Source: Mariaggregatimicrobium sp964498785
GTDB lineage: Bacteria > Zhuqueibacterota > Zhuqueibacteria > Thermofontimicrobiales > Thiofontviventaceae
Direction: 5' to 3'
Assembly (NCBI GenBank): GCA_964498785.1
Contig: CAZCJL010000068.1
Coordinates: 1 to 35,515 of the forward strand
DNA length: 35,515 nt
The stretch's first letter is position 1, and every line of letters starts with the position of its first letter. Positions 7,711 through 17,464 of this stretch are shown piece by piece. The translations under genes and the position numbers were made by a program. Below the pieces are notes generated by a model. It was not told the origin of the DNA. It did no database searches and worked only from the letters and a program-made list of their open reading frames with translations.

Positions 7711-7746
7711 AAAAAAAAAGAGAGAGATGTAATGTCATCTCTCTCT
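7711..7746 (-). terminator. Intrinsic terminator after the small lipoprotein gene
   Basis: On the minus strand an 11-bp perfect stem (AGAGAGAGATG / CATCTCTCTCT) with a 6-base loop is followed by nine T. It lies 130 bases after the stop of the 66-residue lipoprotein and separates it from the pilus-like operon. That operon must therefore have a promoter within 7482-7710, where I see no clear consensus. Confidence 0.88.
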
Positions 7747-7872
7747 GTCCTATCAACAATGTCTTAAGAATGGAAGATTAAGAATTTACCACTTACTTTT
7801 AAAAATTGCTCAAAGTTCTAAAGTACGACAATTTCAATAAATTCGTTCCCTCCATTAGCAGAGCCTTGTGAA

Positions 7873-8073
7873 TTATTCTTGCACCGGCTCTTCTTCGACG
7901 ACCGTTGTGTCTTCTACAACAGCCGCTGTATCAGTTGCAGCATCGTCAATTACTTCTTCGACTGCTTGTTCTTCCTGTGCAGCCTTTTCTTCTTTCTCTC
8001 CACAACCGACAACCGACAACAATGCGATCGTAAGACATAATAACAGAGCGATTAATAATGTGAGTCTCTTCAT
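7873..8073 (-). CDS. Small acidic lipoprotein
   Basis: The 66-residue product has a clean lipoprotein signal: MKRLTLLIAL, a hydrophobic core, and the lipobox VVGC with Cys 24. The mature part is only 43 residues, nearly all Glu, Asp, Ala, Val and Thr (EEKAAQEEQAVEEVIDD, VVEEEPVQE). The ATG at 8073 is fixed by the consensus ribosome site AGGAGGTGA seven bases upstream; a longer frame to 8148 lacks support. It has its own sigma70-like promoter and terminator, so it is probably well expressed. It follows the giant CHAT gene. A role as a charged surface or spacer lipoprotein is a guess; no family is recognised. Confidence 0.8.
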   Translation of the reverse strand: MKRLTLLIALLLCLTIALLSVVGCGEKEEKAAQEEQAVEEVIDDAATDTAAVVEDTTVVEEEPVQE

Positions 8074-8151
8074 TGAGTTCACCTCCTTTCCGATTTGGGC
8101 ACCTTGGGTATATATTTCCACAATAGATACGTGAAAATAAAGATGCATATT

Positions 8152-8179
8152 AATATATAAAAAAAATGTAATTAGTCAA
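8152..8179 (-). promoter_or_regulatory. Sigma70-like promoter of the small lipoprotein gene
   Basis: On the minus strand TTGACT (8179-8174) and TATATT (8157-8152) are 16 bases apart. The expected transcription start near 8145 gives a leader of about 70 bases before the strong ribosome site. Whether this phylum uses the standard consensus is assumed. Confidence 0.5.
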
Positions 8180-8221
8180 GGGAAAAAGTTTATTTTTTCA
8201 AATTATTTTCGATTTTATTAC

Positions 8222-11200
8222 TTACCTGTAATCACCTGTTATATTGAAAGCAGCCCAAAACACCGAATGGCTGTTGATTTGGGTTTTAACAAGCAATTGT
8301 GCCCTTTGTAGCGATTCTGCTTTGGAATACCCGGATTCTTTTAAATATCTGAAAAATCGTTTGATCATTACCGCAGTTGCCAGATCATCAACTTTCCATA
8401 AACTGGAGAGCAACGATGATGTTCCTGCATAAATAAAACTGCGTGATAATCCAATCACTTCATCGCCACTGCGAATTGTTCCGAGTCCGGTTTCACAGGC
8501 GCTCATTGCCACAAGGTAGCTATTCAGATTCAGGCCAAATATTTCGTGTGCTTCCAGGCGACCATCATTTTTTTGATCTTCTGTAAGTAATAATGCAGAA
8601 AAAAGAGGATTTTCCGGGTCAAATTCACCGTGACATGAAAATAATGTCATCTCTGCTTGTGTGATTTCATTTTTAACAGTGGTTTCGGTCGCTTCTTTTT
8701 CCAGATATGATTTTAATTCCGGATAACTCAATCGAATACTTTCAACTTCTTTTTCTGCAAAAGGCAGCGCCATTCCCGGATTATTTAAATCCGGATTTCC
8801 AAAAGCAATGAAATTATGTTGCCATGAATTATCCGCAATAAATTTGTCTCCTTTTTTTAGACATATATCCAGCACCGCAATACTGGGCGAAAGCGAAATC
8901 GTATACTCTTCAATGAGATATTTGCCACCATCATTCGAGAGAGCTGCAAACGGTAAATAATGCAAAATATTATGTGGAATAATCACCAGATGATTAATCC
9001 CATTCAAATTTTCCGTAACTGGTTGAATTAACATTTTGTAGAGACGCTCAGACATTAAATCCACTGATAATTGCTTGTCCATTGCATCGCGAAAGTTTTC
9101 AACCAGAGTATTTAATACAGAATCTGGTTGTTCAATAGTAACCGCATGAATCGTGTTTTGCGTAACCCCCCAGATTAATAAATAATGTTTGGAAATATAA
9201 TATTCTATATAAGCAACATTATCCTGAATCAATCCCTGCATCTCTTCAAAATTGCCGGGATCGACTGTAATCATTTCCGCAAGTTCAGCATTTTCGGTTT
9301 TTAATTTAATAAGATAATCAGCATATTTTTGGCGCAGCGCTGACAATTTGTTTTCCATAGTTACAAGTTGCTTTTGCTCTGGTACAGTTAACTGGGCTTT
9401 CCGTGAACGTAATAAAGCAACAGCGGACTGAGCAGCAGCAATTTTTTCTTCAATTTCCTTACCCGCTGCAAGTAATTGATCACTCATCTCCCCGCGAAAT
9501 GAAATCGATCGATTTGCAAGTATATCCAGAAAATTACGAGATTTTGCCCGCTCCACGATTTCCAGCGCTTTTCCGGGTTTTTCCATCCGCAACAACAGCA
9601 GGAGCAAATCATTGTACACATCCAGCTTATTATCAATAAACCCTGACTTAAATTCTTCAACTTTGATGCGGGAGCGCATTTCCTCAATTACATACATCGC
9701 TTCGGAAAAATAAACCTGCGCAGAATCAAGCTGATTTTGTGCCCTGAAAATTTGCCCTTGTGCTCGCAATGCACGCCATTCAATATCAGGAATGAGCAAA
9801 TAATGCGACTGATTAGCCGCCAGTTTTAACAGCCTTAGCGCCTCTGCCATATTTTTTATTGAAAAATACGTCAGTCCTAACTCATATAAACTTTGTGCAA
9901 CATTTCGGCTATCATTGATTTGATGGCTTAATTGATATGCTTTTTCCAAATAAAACAGTGCCGAATCAGGCCTGCCAATACGAGCATACACACTACCCAG
10001 ATTTCGGTAATCATACGCCAGTCCCCGTTTGTACTCGATATTCGTATCGATTGCTAACGCGTTTTTAAATTGTTCACGGGCAAGAGGAAAATTTTTGTTG
10101 GATAGATAAATGAGGCCGATATTTTTATAAATTGTTGCCTGATCCTTTCTGTCACCGATTTTAATGGCCAGGACCAGGGCTTTGCTTGCTGATTCTAACG
10201 CATCTGCCGTTTGTCCCAAACTGCGCTGAATTAATCCCAACGTGGAAAGCGCCATAGATTGATATTTTTCATTACCCAATTGCATAAATTTTTTAAGCGC
10301 GCTGCTCTGAAATTGTAATGCTGTCTGATATTCATCTTGTTTCCATTTTATATTTGCCAGATATTGTTGCGACAATGCGATTTGAATTTCCTCCCCAACG
10401 TCATCAGCCATTTTAAGTGCTTTTTGTTGATATTCAAGCGCATTTCGGTAATCCGCCATTTTTTCATAAGCCAAACCAAGATTTTGATACGTTTCTATCT
10501 GGCTAACATCATCTCCCTCGTTCTGAAATATTTCAAGCGCCTTTCGCTGATCATCAATAGCTCGCAAATAAAAATCGAGATTGGTTAAATAGATTCTGCC
10601 ACGGTCCTTCAAATTAATGGCAACACCTAACATGTCACCGATTTTTTGATACATTTGCATTGATAGTCCGTAACTTTCGATGGCTTGCTCGAATTGACCG
10701 TTTTTTTCATAAATTAACCCCAGTTGGTTATATGCTTTTGCCAAAATATTTTCAGCAGCCTTATCCTGAATAAAATCAATATATTTTAACTGATATTGAG
10801 CAGCCTCACTATACTCTTTTTTTCGATCATAAAAAAGAACGAGGTACTGATAGCTCTCGCTGATTTTTTGATAATCATTACTGTATTCTGCATCTACTAA
10901 AATTTCTTTCTGATAATCAATTGCTTTCTGATATTTCATTCCATTTACAGCAGATTGAATAATTAACTGTCGTAAACGATCCACATATTGATTGGCGCCC
11001 AACTTTTTCGCCATGTTTAGCGCCTGCTCATAATCGCGCACAGCATCTGTCCAGTCACTGGCGTTATAAGAGACATTTGCCAACCGTACCTGCCGCTCAA
11101 ACTGTTCCATCGCGAACTGCTTTTCTTCATTATTCGTCATTCCCTCAAAACCCACCAACTGATAACCGGCGTAGTTCTGATATGACTCTTGCTCCGTTCG

Positions 11201-14200
11201 AAAGCGCTCCTGAGCCATAGAAAGCGCCAGCGCCGGAGAATAATCAGACAGATAACTGTAGAAATAAGAGTAAAATGTATTTTCCGTTTCCGAACTTACC
11301 GGCCATAATTTGTAAAGAATTGTTGGAGTGCCAGCATAAAAAATCGCCCTGTTAAAACTGGAAAATTTTACAGCATTTGCCTCTTGCTCCAAAATATCTG
11401 AATTCAAGACTGCCAGATTCGCCTTCATGTCAAAGGAATAAATATTCTTTTCACTAATCTCTATCCCGTTTGAAAGATGTATTTTGGTCATCAGCGGATC
11501 TCTGTCAAGCCAGTTGATTTTCATTTTTAAATGTAAAATATCACAGTCTTCAATCTTTTGTCGAATTCTGGAAACATCAGTAATATCATCTGTATTATCG
11601 GGAATTAAGATAAATCCGTCGGAGACTATTGTGTGTTTCAGATTCTCATTATCAACCAGATATATTCTTTCGCCAGTAATTCGTCTCTTTTGATGGATAT
11701 AATAATAACTCGATAAGCTCGGAATAATGACCGCGCTCTGGTCAAAATTATTGAGGTTCCTGTCCATGCGAATCAAAAAATTAAACGGGAGTCGATACAA
11801 ATTCTCGTCCGGGATAACTAAAATCGTTTGATAATTTTGATAGAATTCTTTACTAGGCGCTAAAGTAAGATTATAAAGGTCTCCTGCGCCGGCAGGAAGC
11901 TGGCCTGTAGAATCTGATTTTTGAAGATTATTTAGGAAATTTTGAACCAGCCTGTTTATCTCACGCCTTCCAACCGCTAATGTTTGCTTTTGAACCGAGT
12001 TTCGATCGATTTGCCAAACATAAGCGCTATCATTCATTAAAAAATAGTTCAACACACACGTATTAGGGTTCAACACGCTCTGGAATTCTTTTATCGAAAC
12101 CGGGTTCACCCGAATCATTGACTCCAACTCCGGGTCTTCTTCCTTCATTTCAGAGAGGAGTTTTGTGTAATCATCGAGCCGCTGTTGACGTTCTTTTTTT
12201 AACTTGTCAATATCCCGTTCAGTCATTTCCGGATTATTTCGGGCATAACGAATTTGTTGATCAAGCTCAGAAATTCGCCGGCTATCATCCCTGGCTAATC
12301 CCAAATAATTTTTATGCCATTCCTTTTTTAACAATATCTTATGGCTACTGAAGATATCCAGATATTCCTTTGCGCGCATTTTTTCTGTTAATTGCAGTGC
12401 GAATTCAGGCTCCTTATTATTGAAATATTGAATCGCATTTTCAAATAATCGACGGGTCTCGTTTGCATAAAATGTCGTATAATGAAATTGCTCTCTTCGT
12501 AAAATTCCAGTTAACACATCTATTGACTCGCGATAATAAAATCCTGCATCTTGTCTTGCATTAATTATGTGCCGCTGCTCGTCAGAAAATGGTTCTAAAA
12601 GGGTCGCAATTGATCCGCTTGCACGCCACACCATGTCAGGGTAATTACTCCGAATCGACATATTTCGAGCTCTGTCGAAATATGAGTGGGCACTCCGGAA
12701 CTCATGCAATGTCATATAAATATGACCTAAATTTTGATAAAGGGTAATTGATTCTAATAAATAATTTCTTTCACTGGCCACCTCCAGCGCCTTTTGGTAA
12801 AAGGCTTCTGCCTCTGCAAAATATTCAACGCTAACTTTGAATGCCTCGATATTTTTATATAGCGTCCCCTGCAATGAATCCTGCGAGGAACACCCTTTCA
12901 AATAATATAAATTACCGAGCAAATTAAACAGTTGAATTTTTTCACGCTCAAAGCCAATGCTTTCTTCTGCCGAATAAACGCTTACACCATCCTTTAACAA
13001 ATCAACAGTTGATTGAAAATCGGATTGATTTTCGATGAGTTCATTTGACTGTTGCATTTTCAGAAATAGCACCCGCAGCGCGCCAAGATCAATGATATTT
13101 GTTATAATTCCGGCAGATAAATTTTCTTTCCTGCATATCTGTAACGATCTGCTGAAATAATCCCGGGCTTTATCATAGTTCTCACTTCGATAATAGAAAT
13201 AACCAATGTTATTCAGAAAAATAGCTTCGGCAAATCTGTCCTTTCGCTTTCGATAAATAGCCAATTTTTTCTGATGATATTCAATCACTTTTTCATAATT
13301 TTTTTGTTGAAGATATGCCTGAGATATAATGGAATAAACCAACGCTGTTTCTTCGTCCGTCGTAAAACCCTCGATGGCTGTGGATTCACCGGCTCCGATC
13401 GGGCCCAGATCATAAATCGGAAACTCCCACCCCAAAATACCGATTTTAATCCAATTGGGTTTTGCCTCAACGAATGTTATTTTTCTGCTTTTAATTAGAT
13501 TCACTGCTTTGCGCGCATAACGAATTGCTTCTTCTTCATCATTTAGCAATTGATAATTATAGGCAATATTCCGATATGATTTTTCGACCTCATTCCATAA
13601 CTTCAATTTTTCTTCAGAATCTGCCGCACGTCGAAAGTATTCGATAGATTCATCGTATTCACCAGATAACTGATATAAAAAGGCAAGCCTTTTTGTATTT
13701 AAAAGCACCTGCCCCGATGCTCCCAGTTCGCGATACAGGGAAATCGCTTTTTTCAAATAAAGAGCCCCATCTCCAAAATCTTCAAGCACCAGAGCGCATC
13801 GTCCCATGCGTTTATAAACTTCGGCTTCAAATTCTTTGCTTATAAACGTTGAATCGTATTTGATTTTTTGATGGTAGTAGTAATAAGCTCGTTCGTACCC
13901 GAATTCTTCCAAATTATAATAATTATGCGCCAGGTTAAGCGCCAATTCACTTTCCAATTCTGGCGCTTCATTCTCGTTATTCAGAGCGATTGCAGTTGTC
14001 AGCGCATCGATTGCTTTTTCATACCAGCGTTCCGGAGGTTTCTCTTTATAAAATGTGACAAACTTAACAAGTGAAATCAGGGGAGCAGAAACAGCGTTCA
14101 TCGATTTTTTCAGAAAGCTTGTCGGTTTTGTTCGCTGATAATTTTCATACTTTTCAATGACTTCATAATTATAACTGAGTGATAGGTAGGCGGGAATCAG

Positions 14201-16594
14201 ATGATAATTTTTTTCCAGAGCTTCCTCAATGGTCTCGTTTGACTTTTTAATGAGCGCAAAATTCAGATCTTCAATACTTCTGCTGCGTTCGCTTTTCTCG
14301 GTGGCTTTATACGAATAACAAAGACCAAGCACATATCGGGAAAATTCGTCCTCAAGATTTTTCTCAATTTTTCGGGAATATATTTCAATTGCATCATCGA
14401 TGCGGTTCATGCGGGAGAGCGTAAACACAAGCCCGCGATGCGCTTCCAGATTCCCTGGTTGCAGTTGAACAACTCCCTGGTAGCGCTGATATGCAAGTGG
14501 GAAATCGCCTGTATTACGCAATCTTTTTCCGGTAGTTAAATAGAAATCAATTAATCTCTCTTTTGCAGCGACCACATAAAGCCCACCATCCACATCGCCA
14601 AAATCGTTAATAATGGTTTGGAGACGCTTAATCGCCATTAGATCTTCATTTTTCCGGATGTATGCTTCAGCAGTCAATAATTCTGCCGGTGCAATTTCCC
14701 GGCGCTGATCCGGGTAATTTCTGGCGACAAGGGATAATTCAACGATAGCCTCTTCGTATGCACCATTGTCTAACAATAATTTACCCATGTTCGTTTGCGC
14801 ACGCGCAGCAAGTCGCGGGTACTCGGAGTACCGCTCAATAAGGCTGCGGTTCGCTGCAATAGCCTCGTAAACATCTGTTGCGTATGTTGTTGCCAATATT
14901 TTTTTTAGCGCCAGATTAACCCATTGCTCCTGTCCCGGGTATTGATCAATTATTTTGAGATAGGTTTCCAATGCATCTTCCTGCTGACCAAATCCGTGGT
15001 AAATATCTGCGATTCTGTAATAGGCAATGGCACATAGTTTCTGCTGCTGCGGGTAGATTTGAATCAACTGCTGATACGCTGCCAGCGCGCTGATTTTATC
15101 CCCGGTAAACGCATAAATTTCACCGAGAGTCATTTGACATTTCGCTGAAAGATATTTAAAATCAGTCCAGCCTTCTTTAAGAACTTTTATCGTTGGTATT
15201 TTTCCGACAATATAATTCGTATTATCCCGATTTATTTGTAAATCATATCGCAGCAGTTCCCACTGTGCTTTTCCGATAATTTCACGTTGCGAAGCATCTT
15301 CTTTCAATAATTCGTTAAATATCAGATTTGCCGCCTGATGATCATTCAAAATTGAATGCGACCGGGCAATCTCAAATCGGGCGATTGTGCTCCATGTTGC
15401 ATCCTCCGGGAAAAAATCAAGCACTCTCTGAAAAGCCAATAACCGGTAGTATTGAAATTCCTTATCAATTAGTGGAGAGACGTTTTCAAAAACAGAGATG
15501 TTATCCGGAACATAAAAATATAAATCAGCAAACTGATATTGCAGGAACGCATTATCCTGGCGAGGAATGGGACCATCTGATCTAACCTGCCAGATATCAT
15601 AGTTACCACTACGATCTGAAATAAAATGAACAAAATTTTCATGACGCCAATGTGGGATATAGTCATAGTGACCATACGCTAATAATTGAAATTCAGCAGA
15701 ATCTTTTAAGCAATATTTCCAGAGATTTCCCTGATCTGCAGGATTAATTTTAGAATCATAATTTGTGTCGCGGGAATATCGTGAAAAAACAATCGTCGAA
15801 TCTTTCGGACTCCAAGTCGGGAATGCGTCTAATGAGGGACCGGTCGTTAATTGAGTAACTTTGCTTTCTGCCTTTGATTTTTGTTGGAGAGCCTTTAATG
15901 CAGGAACCTCGGTAATGAACAAATCGCCACGACTATTGTTATCGTTCCGAAAAGATATAAATGCGACTTGCCTTCCATTTGGCGACCACGTTGGACTAAT
16001 CCCGCCGTGATATGTCAGTTGATAAGATTTCTTATTTTTTGTGCAGTATAGCCATATATTTTGCTGCCCGTCGCGATCTGATGTAAATGCAATCATTTTC
16101 CCGTCCGGTGAAAAGACCGGCGCAACATCCTGGCCCAGATGTCGAGTAATTTTTTGGGGCCGTCCAGGCACAGTAAATATATCCCGGCGTGTATCAATAT
16201 TAACTTGCCAGAGGTCTCCCGCAGCATCCTCCCGTTGGGAGACAAAAACAATCCGCTTCCCATCTGGCGCCCAGCACGGATATAAATCATCTGCCTTGTG
16301 CGAGGTAACTTGTATTGAGCGTCCTCCTTGAAGGGATTTCACCCATATATCCATGTTGCCACTTCGCCGTGACGCGAAGGCAAGCCAACGGCCATTCGGT
16401 GACAGGGCCGGCATAATGTCAATGTCCGGATGGGTGGTTATTTGCTTAAATTGCTGACGGATATCAAATGAATCATTTTGCTTTTTAACCGACTCATCCG
16501 GTCTTTCCGATGAAATATTTAGAACGTTTCTGGGGCTGCAAGAAAAAAATGCAATGAGGAGTAAATAGATGATATTATAAATTCGCGACCGCAT
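8222..16594 (-). CDS. Giant lipoprotein: PD40 propeller, TPRs, inactive CHAT, TPRs, active-type CHAT
   Basis: The 2790-residue protein begins MRSRIYN, then a hydrophobic core and FFSC, giving a candidate lipidated Cys 19. Residues 50-345 form six PD40/TolB-like blades (repeated SPNGRWLAF, APDGKRIVF, SPDGKMIAF, SPNGRQVAF). TPR arrays span about 375-1360. A first CHAT domain (about 1490-1815) keeps the fold (ILVIPDENLYRLPFNFL, DILHLKM, AIFYAGTPTILYKLWPV) but has Lys 1692 in place of the catalytic His and Asp 1733 in place of Cys. More TPRs span about 1815-2300. The second CHAT (about 2440-2790) has FSCHGEFD with His 2655 and MSACETGLG with Cys 2700, so a caspase-like protease is expected. The two TPR-CHAT halves suggest duplication. 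The start at 16594 is preferred because an in-frame ATG at 16648 lies inside the terminator of the preceding gene, although the ribosome site is weak. The substrate is unknown; export signals suggest it acts outside the cytoplasm. Confidence 0.92.
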   Translation of the reverse strand: MRSRIYNIIYLLLIAFFSCSPRNVLNISSERPDESVKKQNDSFDIRQQFKQITTHPDIDIMPALSPNGRWLAFASRRSGNMDIWVKSLQGGRSIQVTSHKADDLYPCWAPDGKRIVFVSQREDAAGDLWQVNIDTRRDIFTVPGRPQKITRHLGQDVAPVFSPDGKMIAFTSDRDGQQNIWLYCTKNKKSYQLTYHGGISPTWSPNGRQVAFISFRNDNNSRGDLFITEVPALKALQQKSKAESKVTQLTTGPSLDAFPTWSPKDSTIVFSRYSRDTNYDSKINPADQGNLWKYCLKDSAEFQLLAYGHYDYIPHWRHENFVHFISDRSGNYDIWQVRSDGPIPRQDNAFLQYQFADLYFYVPDNISVFENVSPLIDKEFQYYRLLAFQRVLDFFPEDATWSTIARFEIARSHSILNDHQAANLIFNELLKEDASQREIIGKAQWELLRYDLQINRDNTNYIVGKIPTIKVLKEGWTDFKYLSAKCQMTLGEIYAFTGDKISALAAYQQLIQIYPQQQKLCAIAYYRIADIYHGFGQQEDALETYLKIIDQYPGQEQWVNLALKKILATTYATDVYEAIAANRSLIERYSEYPRLAARAQTNMGKLLLDNGAYEEAIVELSLVARNYPDQRREIAPAELLTAEAYIRKNEDLMAIKRLQTIINDFGDVDGGLYVVAAKERLIDFYLTTGKRLRNTGDFPLAYQRYQGVVQLQPGNLEAHRGLVFTLSRMNRIDDAIEIYSRKIEKNLEDEFSRYVLGLCYSYKATEKSERSRSIEDLNFALIKKSNETIEEALEKNYHLIPAYLSLSYNYEVIEKYENYQRTKPTSFLKKSMNAVSAPLISLVKFVTFYKEKPPERWYEKAIDALTTAIALNNENEAPELESELALNLAHNYYNLEEFGYERAYYYYHQKIKYDSTFISKEFEAEVYKRMGRCALVLEDFGDGALYLKKAISLYRELGASGQVLLNTKRLAFLYQLSGEYDESIEYFRRAADSEEKLKLWNEVEKSYRNIAYNYQLLNDEEEAIRYARKAVNLIKSRKITFVEAKPNWIKIGILGWEFPIYDLGPIGAGESTAIEGFTTDEETALVYSIISQAYLQQKNYEKVIEYHQKKLAIYRKRKDRFAEAIFLNNIGYFYYRSENYDKARDYFSRSLQICRKENLSAGIITNIIDLGALRVLFLKMQQSNELIENQSDFQSTVDLLKDGVSVYSAEESIGFEREKIQLFNLLGNLYYLKGCSSQDSLQGTLYKNIEAFKVSVEYFAEAEAFYQKALEVASERNYLLESITLYQNLGHIYMTLHEFRSAHSYFDRARNMSIRSNYPDMVWRASGSIATLLEPFSDEQRHIINARQDAGFYYRESIDVLTGILRREQFHYTTFYANETRRLFENAIQYFNNKEPEFALQLTEKMRAKEYLDIFSSHKILLKKEWHKNYLGLARDDSRRISELDQQIRYARNNPEMTERDIDKLKKERQQRLDDYTKLLSEMKEEDPELESMIRVNPVSIKEFQSVLNPNTCVLNYFLMNDSAYVWQIDRNSVQKQTLAVGRREINRLVQNFLNNLQKSDSTGQLPAGAGDLYNLTLAPSKEFYQNYQTILVIPDENLYRLPFNFLIRMDRNLNNFDQSAVIIPSLSSYYYIHQKRRITGERIYLVDNENLKHTIVSDGFILIPDNTDDITDVSRIRQKIEDCDILHLKMKINWLDRDPLMTKIHLSNGIEISEKNIYSFDMKANLAVLNSDILEQEANAVKFSSFNRAIFYAGTPTILYKLWPVSSETENTFYSYFYSYLSDYSPALALSMAQERFRTEQESYQNYAGYQLVGFEGMTNNEEKQFAMEQFERQVRLANVSYNASDWTDAVRDYEQALNMAKKLGANQYVDRLRQLIIQSAVNGMKYQKAIDYQKEILVDAEYSNDYQKISESYQYLVLFYDRKKEYSEAAQYQLKYIDFIQDKAAENILAKAYNQLGLIYEKNGQFEQAIESYGLSMQMYQKIGDMLGVAINLKDRGRIYLTNLDFYLRAIDDQRKALEIFQNEGDDVSQIETYQNLGLAYEKMADYRNALEYQQKALKMADDVGEEIQIALSQQYLANIKWKQDEYQTALQFQSSALKKFMQLGNEKYQSMALSTLGLIQRSLGQTADALESASKALVLAIKIGDRKDQATIYKNIGLIYLSNKNFPLAREQFKNALAIDTNIEYKRGLAYDYRNLGSVYARIGRPDSALFYLEKAYQLSHQINDSRNVAQSLYELGLTYFSIKNMAEALRLLKLAANQSHYLLIPDIEWRALRAQGQIFRAQNQLDSAQVYFSEAMYVIEEMRSRIKVEEFKSGFIDNKLDVYNDLLLLLLRMEKPGKALEIVERAKSRNFLDILANRSISFRGEMSDQLLAAGKEIEEKIAAAQSAVALLRSRKAQLTVPEQKQLVTMENKLSALRQKYADYLIKLKTENAELAEMITVDPGNFEEMQGLIQDNVAYIEYYISKHYLLIWGVTQNTIHAVTIEQPDSVLNTLVENFRDAMDKQLSVDLMSERLYKMLIQPVTENLNGINHLVIIPHNILHYLPFAALSNDGGKYLIEEYTISLSPSIAVLDICLKKGDKFIADNSWQHNFIAFGNPDLNNPGMALPFAEKEVESIRLSYPELKSYLEKEATETTVKNEITQAEMTLFSCHGEFDPENPLFSALLLTEDQKNDGRLEAHEIFGLNLNSYLVAMSACETGLGTIRSGDEVIGLSRSFIYAGTSSLLSSLWKVDDLATAVMIKRFFRYLKESGYSKAESLQRAQLLVKTQINSHSVFWAAFNITGDYR

Positions 16595-16626
16595 TATTTT
16601 AAAACCCGAATTAATAAAACATGATA

Positions 16627-16676
16627 GAAAAGGGTGTATCAAAGGCATGATTAATGAGCAACTTTTGACACACCCT
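16627..16676 (-). terminator. Intrinsic terminator after the DUF1318 lipoprotein gene
   Basis: On the minus strand AGGGTGTGTCAAA (16676-16664) pairs with TTTGATACACCCT (16643-16631), 12 of 13 with one G-T pair, and TTTT follows. It lies just after the DUF1318 gene and immediately before the giant gene, whose longer start codon would fall in the loop. The long loop (20 bases) is unusual, and the element may be a dispersed repeat. Confidence 0.65.
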
Positions 16677-16699
16677 ATTTAGAAATCTTTTGCAGGCCA

Positions 16700-17290
16700 T
16701 TATTTTTCAGAGCCTTTTTTAACCCACGCGCCATCTTCTAATTGAATAAGAGTCCCTGGTGCAGATTCATCCTGATAAATTTGCGCAAAAACCGAAGCAA
16801 CCTTTTCTTCACCGGCGCTGGCAACTTTTTCATTTACCTGCATCGTCCGCTCCATAATTATTTTCCGATCTTGATTTTCATCGGCCACTATCTGTTCAAC
16901 ACGTTTCCGATATTCATCATCCTTGTTTAGTTTCTCTGTATTTCGAATCTCAAGATATCCCCTGTTATTTTCCGCGACAACAAAATCTTTTTTAAATTCA
17001 ACAATGTCATCCTTGTTAAATCTTCGATTTTGCACGGCAGACAATACTTTTTTCTTCTCCTCTGACATTGGCGTTACTTTTCCGGGTGAGGTTGACCGAA
17101 CAGAGGTAATTGTCCAGGAGTCCTGTTCAATTTCCTGATAGGTGCCAATTACCTGGTTTTCCAGGGCTGTTTTCTCGCCGGTAATTTTTACTTCCGGCGC
17201 TTTTACACTACAACCAGCCACTAAAAGTACCGCGATTAAAAAAACTGAAGTCATACGTTTTTTATTCATAAGACGAGAGCAAGTGCTCAC
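16700..17290 (-). CDS. DUF1318 / YdbL-like lipoprotein
   Basis: The roughly 196-residue product has a lipoprotein signal (TSVFLIAVLLVAGC, lipidated Cys in VAGCS). Then comes APEVKITGEKTALENQVIGTY and a C-terminal region resembling E. coli YdbL (DUF1318): VVAENNRGYLEI matches 'vGE..nGYL', and APGTLIQLEDGAWVKK matches 'pGe.vq..nGkWv.k'. It therefore looks like a YdbL domain on an envelope lipoprotein; the molecular function of the family is not established. The start is taken as GTG 17290, five bases after AAGGAGG (17302-17296). GTG 17296 overlaps that site, and ATG 17269 is too far from it but would also give a complete signal peptide. It has its own promoter and terminator. Confidence 0.75.
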   Translation of the reverse strand: MSTCSRLMNKKRMTSVFLIAVLLVAGCSVKAPEVKITGEKTALENQVIGTYQEIEQDSWTITSVRSTSPGKVTPMSEEKKKVLSAVQNRRFNKDDIVEFKKDFVVAENNRGYLEIRNTEKLNKDDEYRKRVEQIVADENQDRKIIMERTMQVNEKVASAGEEKVASVFAQIYQDESAPGTLIQLEDGAWVKKGSEK

Positions 17291-17338
17291 TTTCACCTCC
17301 TTCGATATTTTATCTGATTACTGAATGATTTATATTCA

Positions 17339-17367
17339 ATTTTATAAAAAATTTAAACTAAATGCAA
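17339..17367 (-). promoter_or_regulatory. Sigma70-like promoter of the DUF1318 gene
   Basis: On the minus strand TTGCAT (17367-17362) and TAAAAT (17344-17339) are exactly 17 bases apart, between the upstream operon's terminator and the strong ribosome site at 17302-17296. Confidence 0.5.
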
Positions 17368-17392
17368 GTGAAAATTATAAAGTAATTTAAAC

Positions 17393-17433
17393 AAAAAACC
17401 GGTTGTAGTTAAATCATTTAAAACTACAACCGG
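17393..17433 (-). terminator. Intrinsic terminator after the YtxH-DUF948 genes
   Basis: A perfect 12-bp stem (CCGGTTGTAGTT / AACTACAACCGG) with an 11-base loop is followed on the minus strand by six T. It lies 30 bases after the DUF948 stop. Confidence 0.88.
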
Positions 17434-17464
17434 AAGCGCATGCACAAATCAACTTCATGGTTTG

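Noticed and set aside
8244..16331. Many plus-strand frames of 60-100 codons opposite the giant gene
   Set aside because: They lack signal or domain patterns and start sites and are explained as shadows of the strongly coding minus strand.
8222..16594. Link of the CHAT protein to CRISPR type III-E
   Set aside because: No repeat array or Cas7/Cas11-like gene is present in the window, and the protein has an export signal.
16595..16648. Longer start for the giant gene at ATG 16648
   Set aside because: The extra codons lie inside the stem-loop terminator of the preceding gene, have no ribosome site, and would put a non-signal stretch before the lipoprotein signal.
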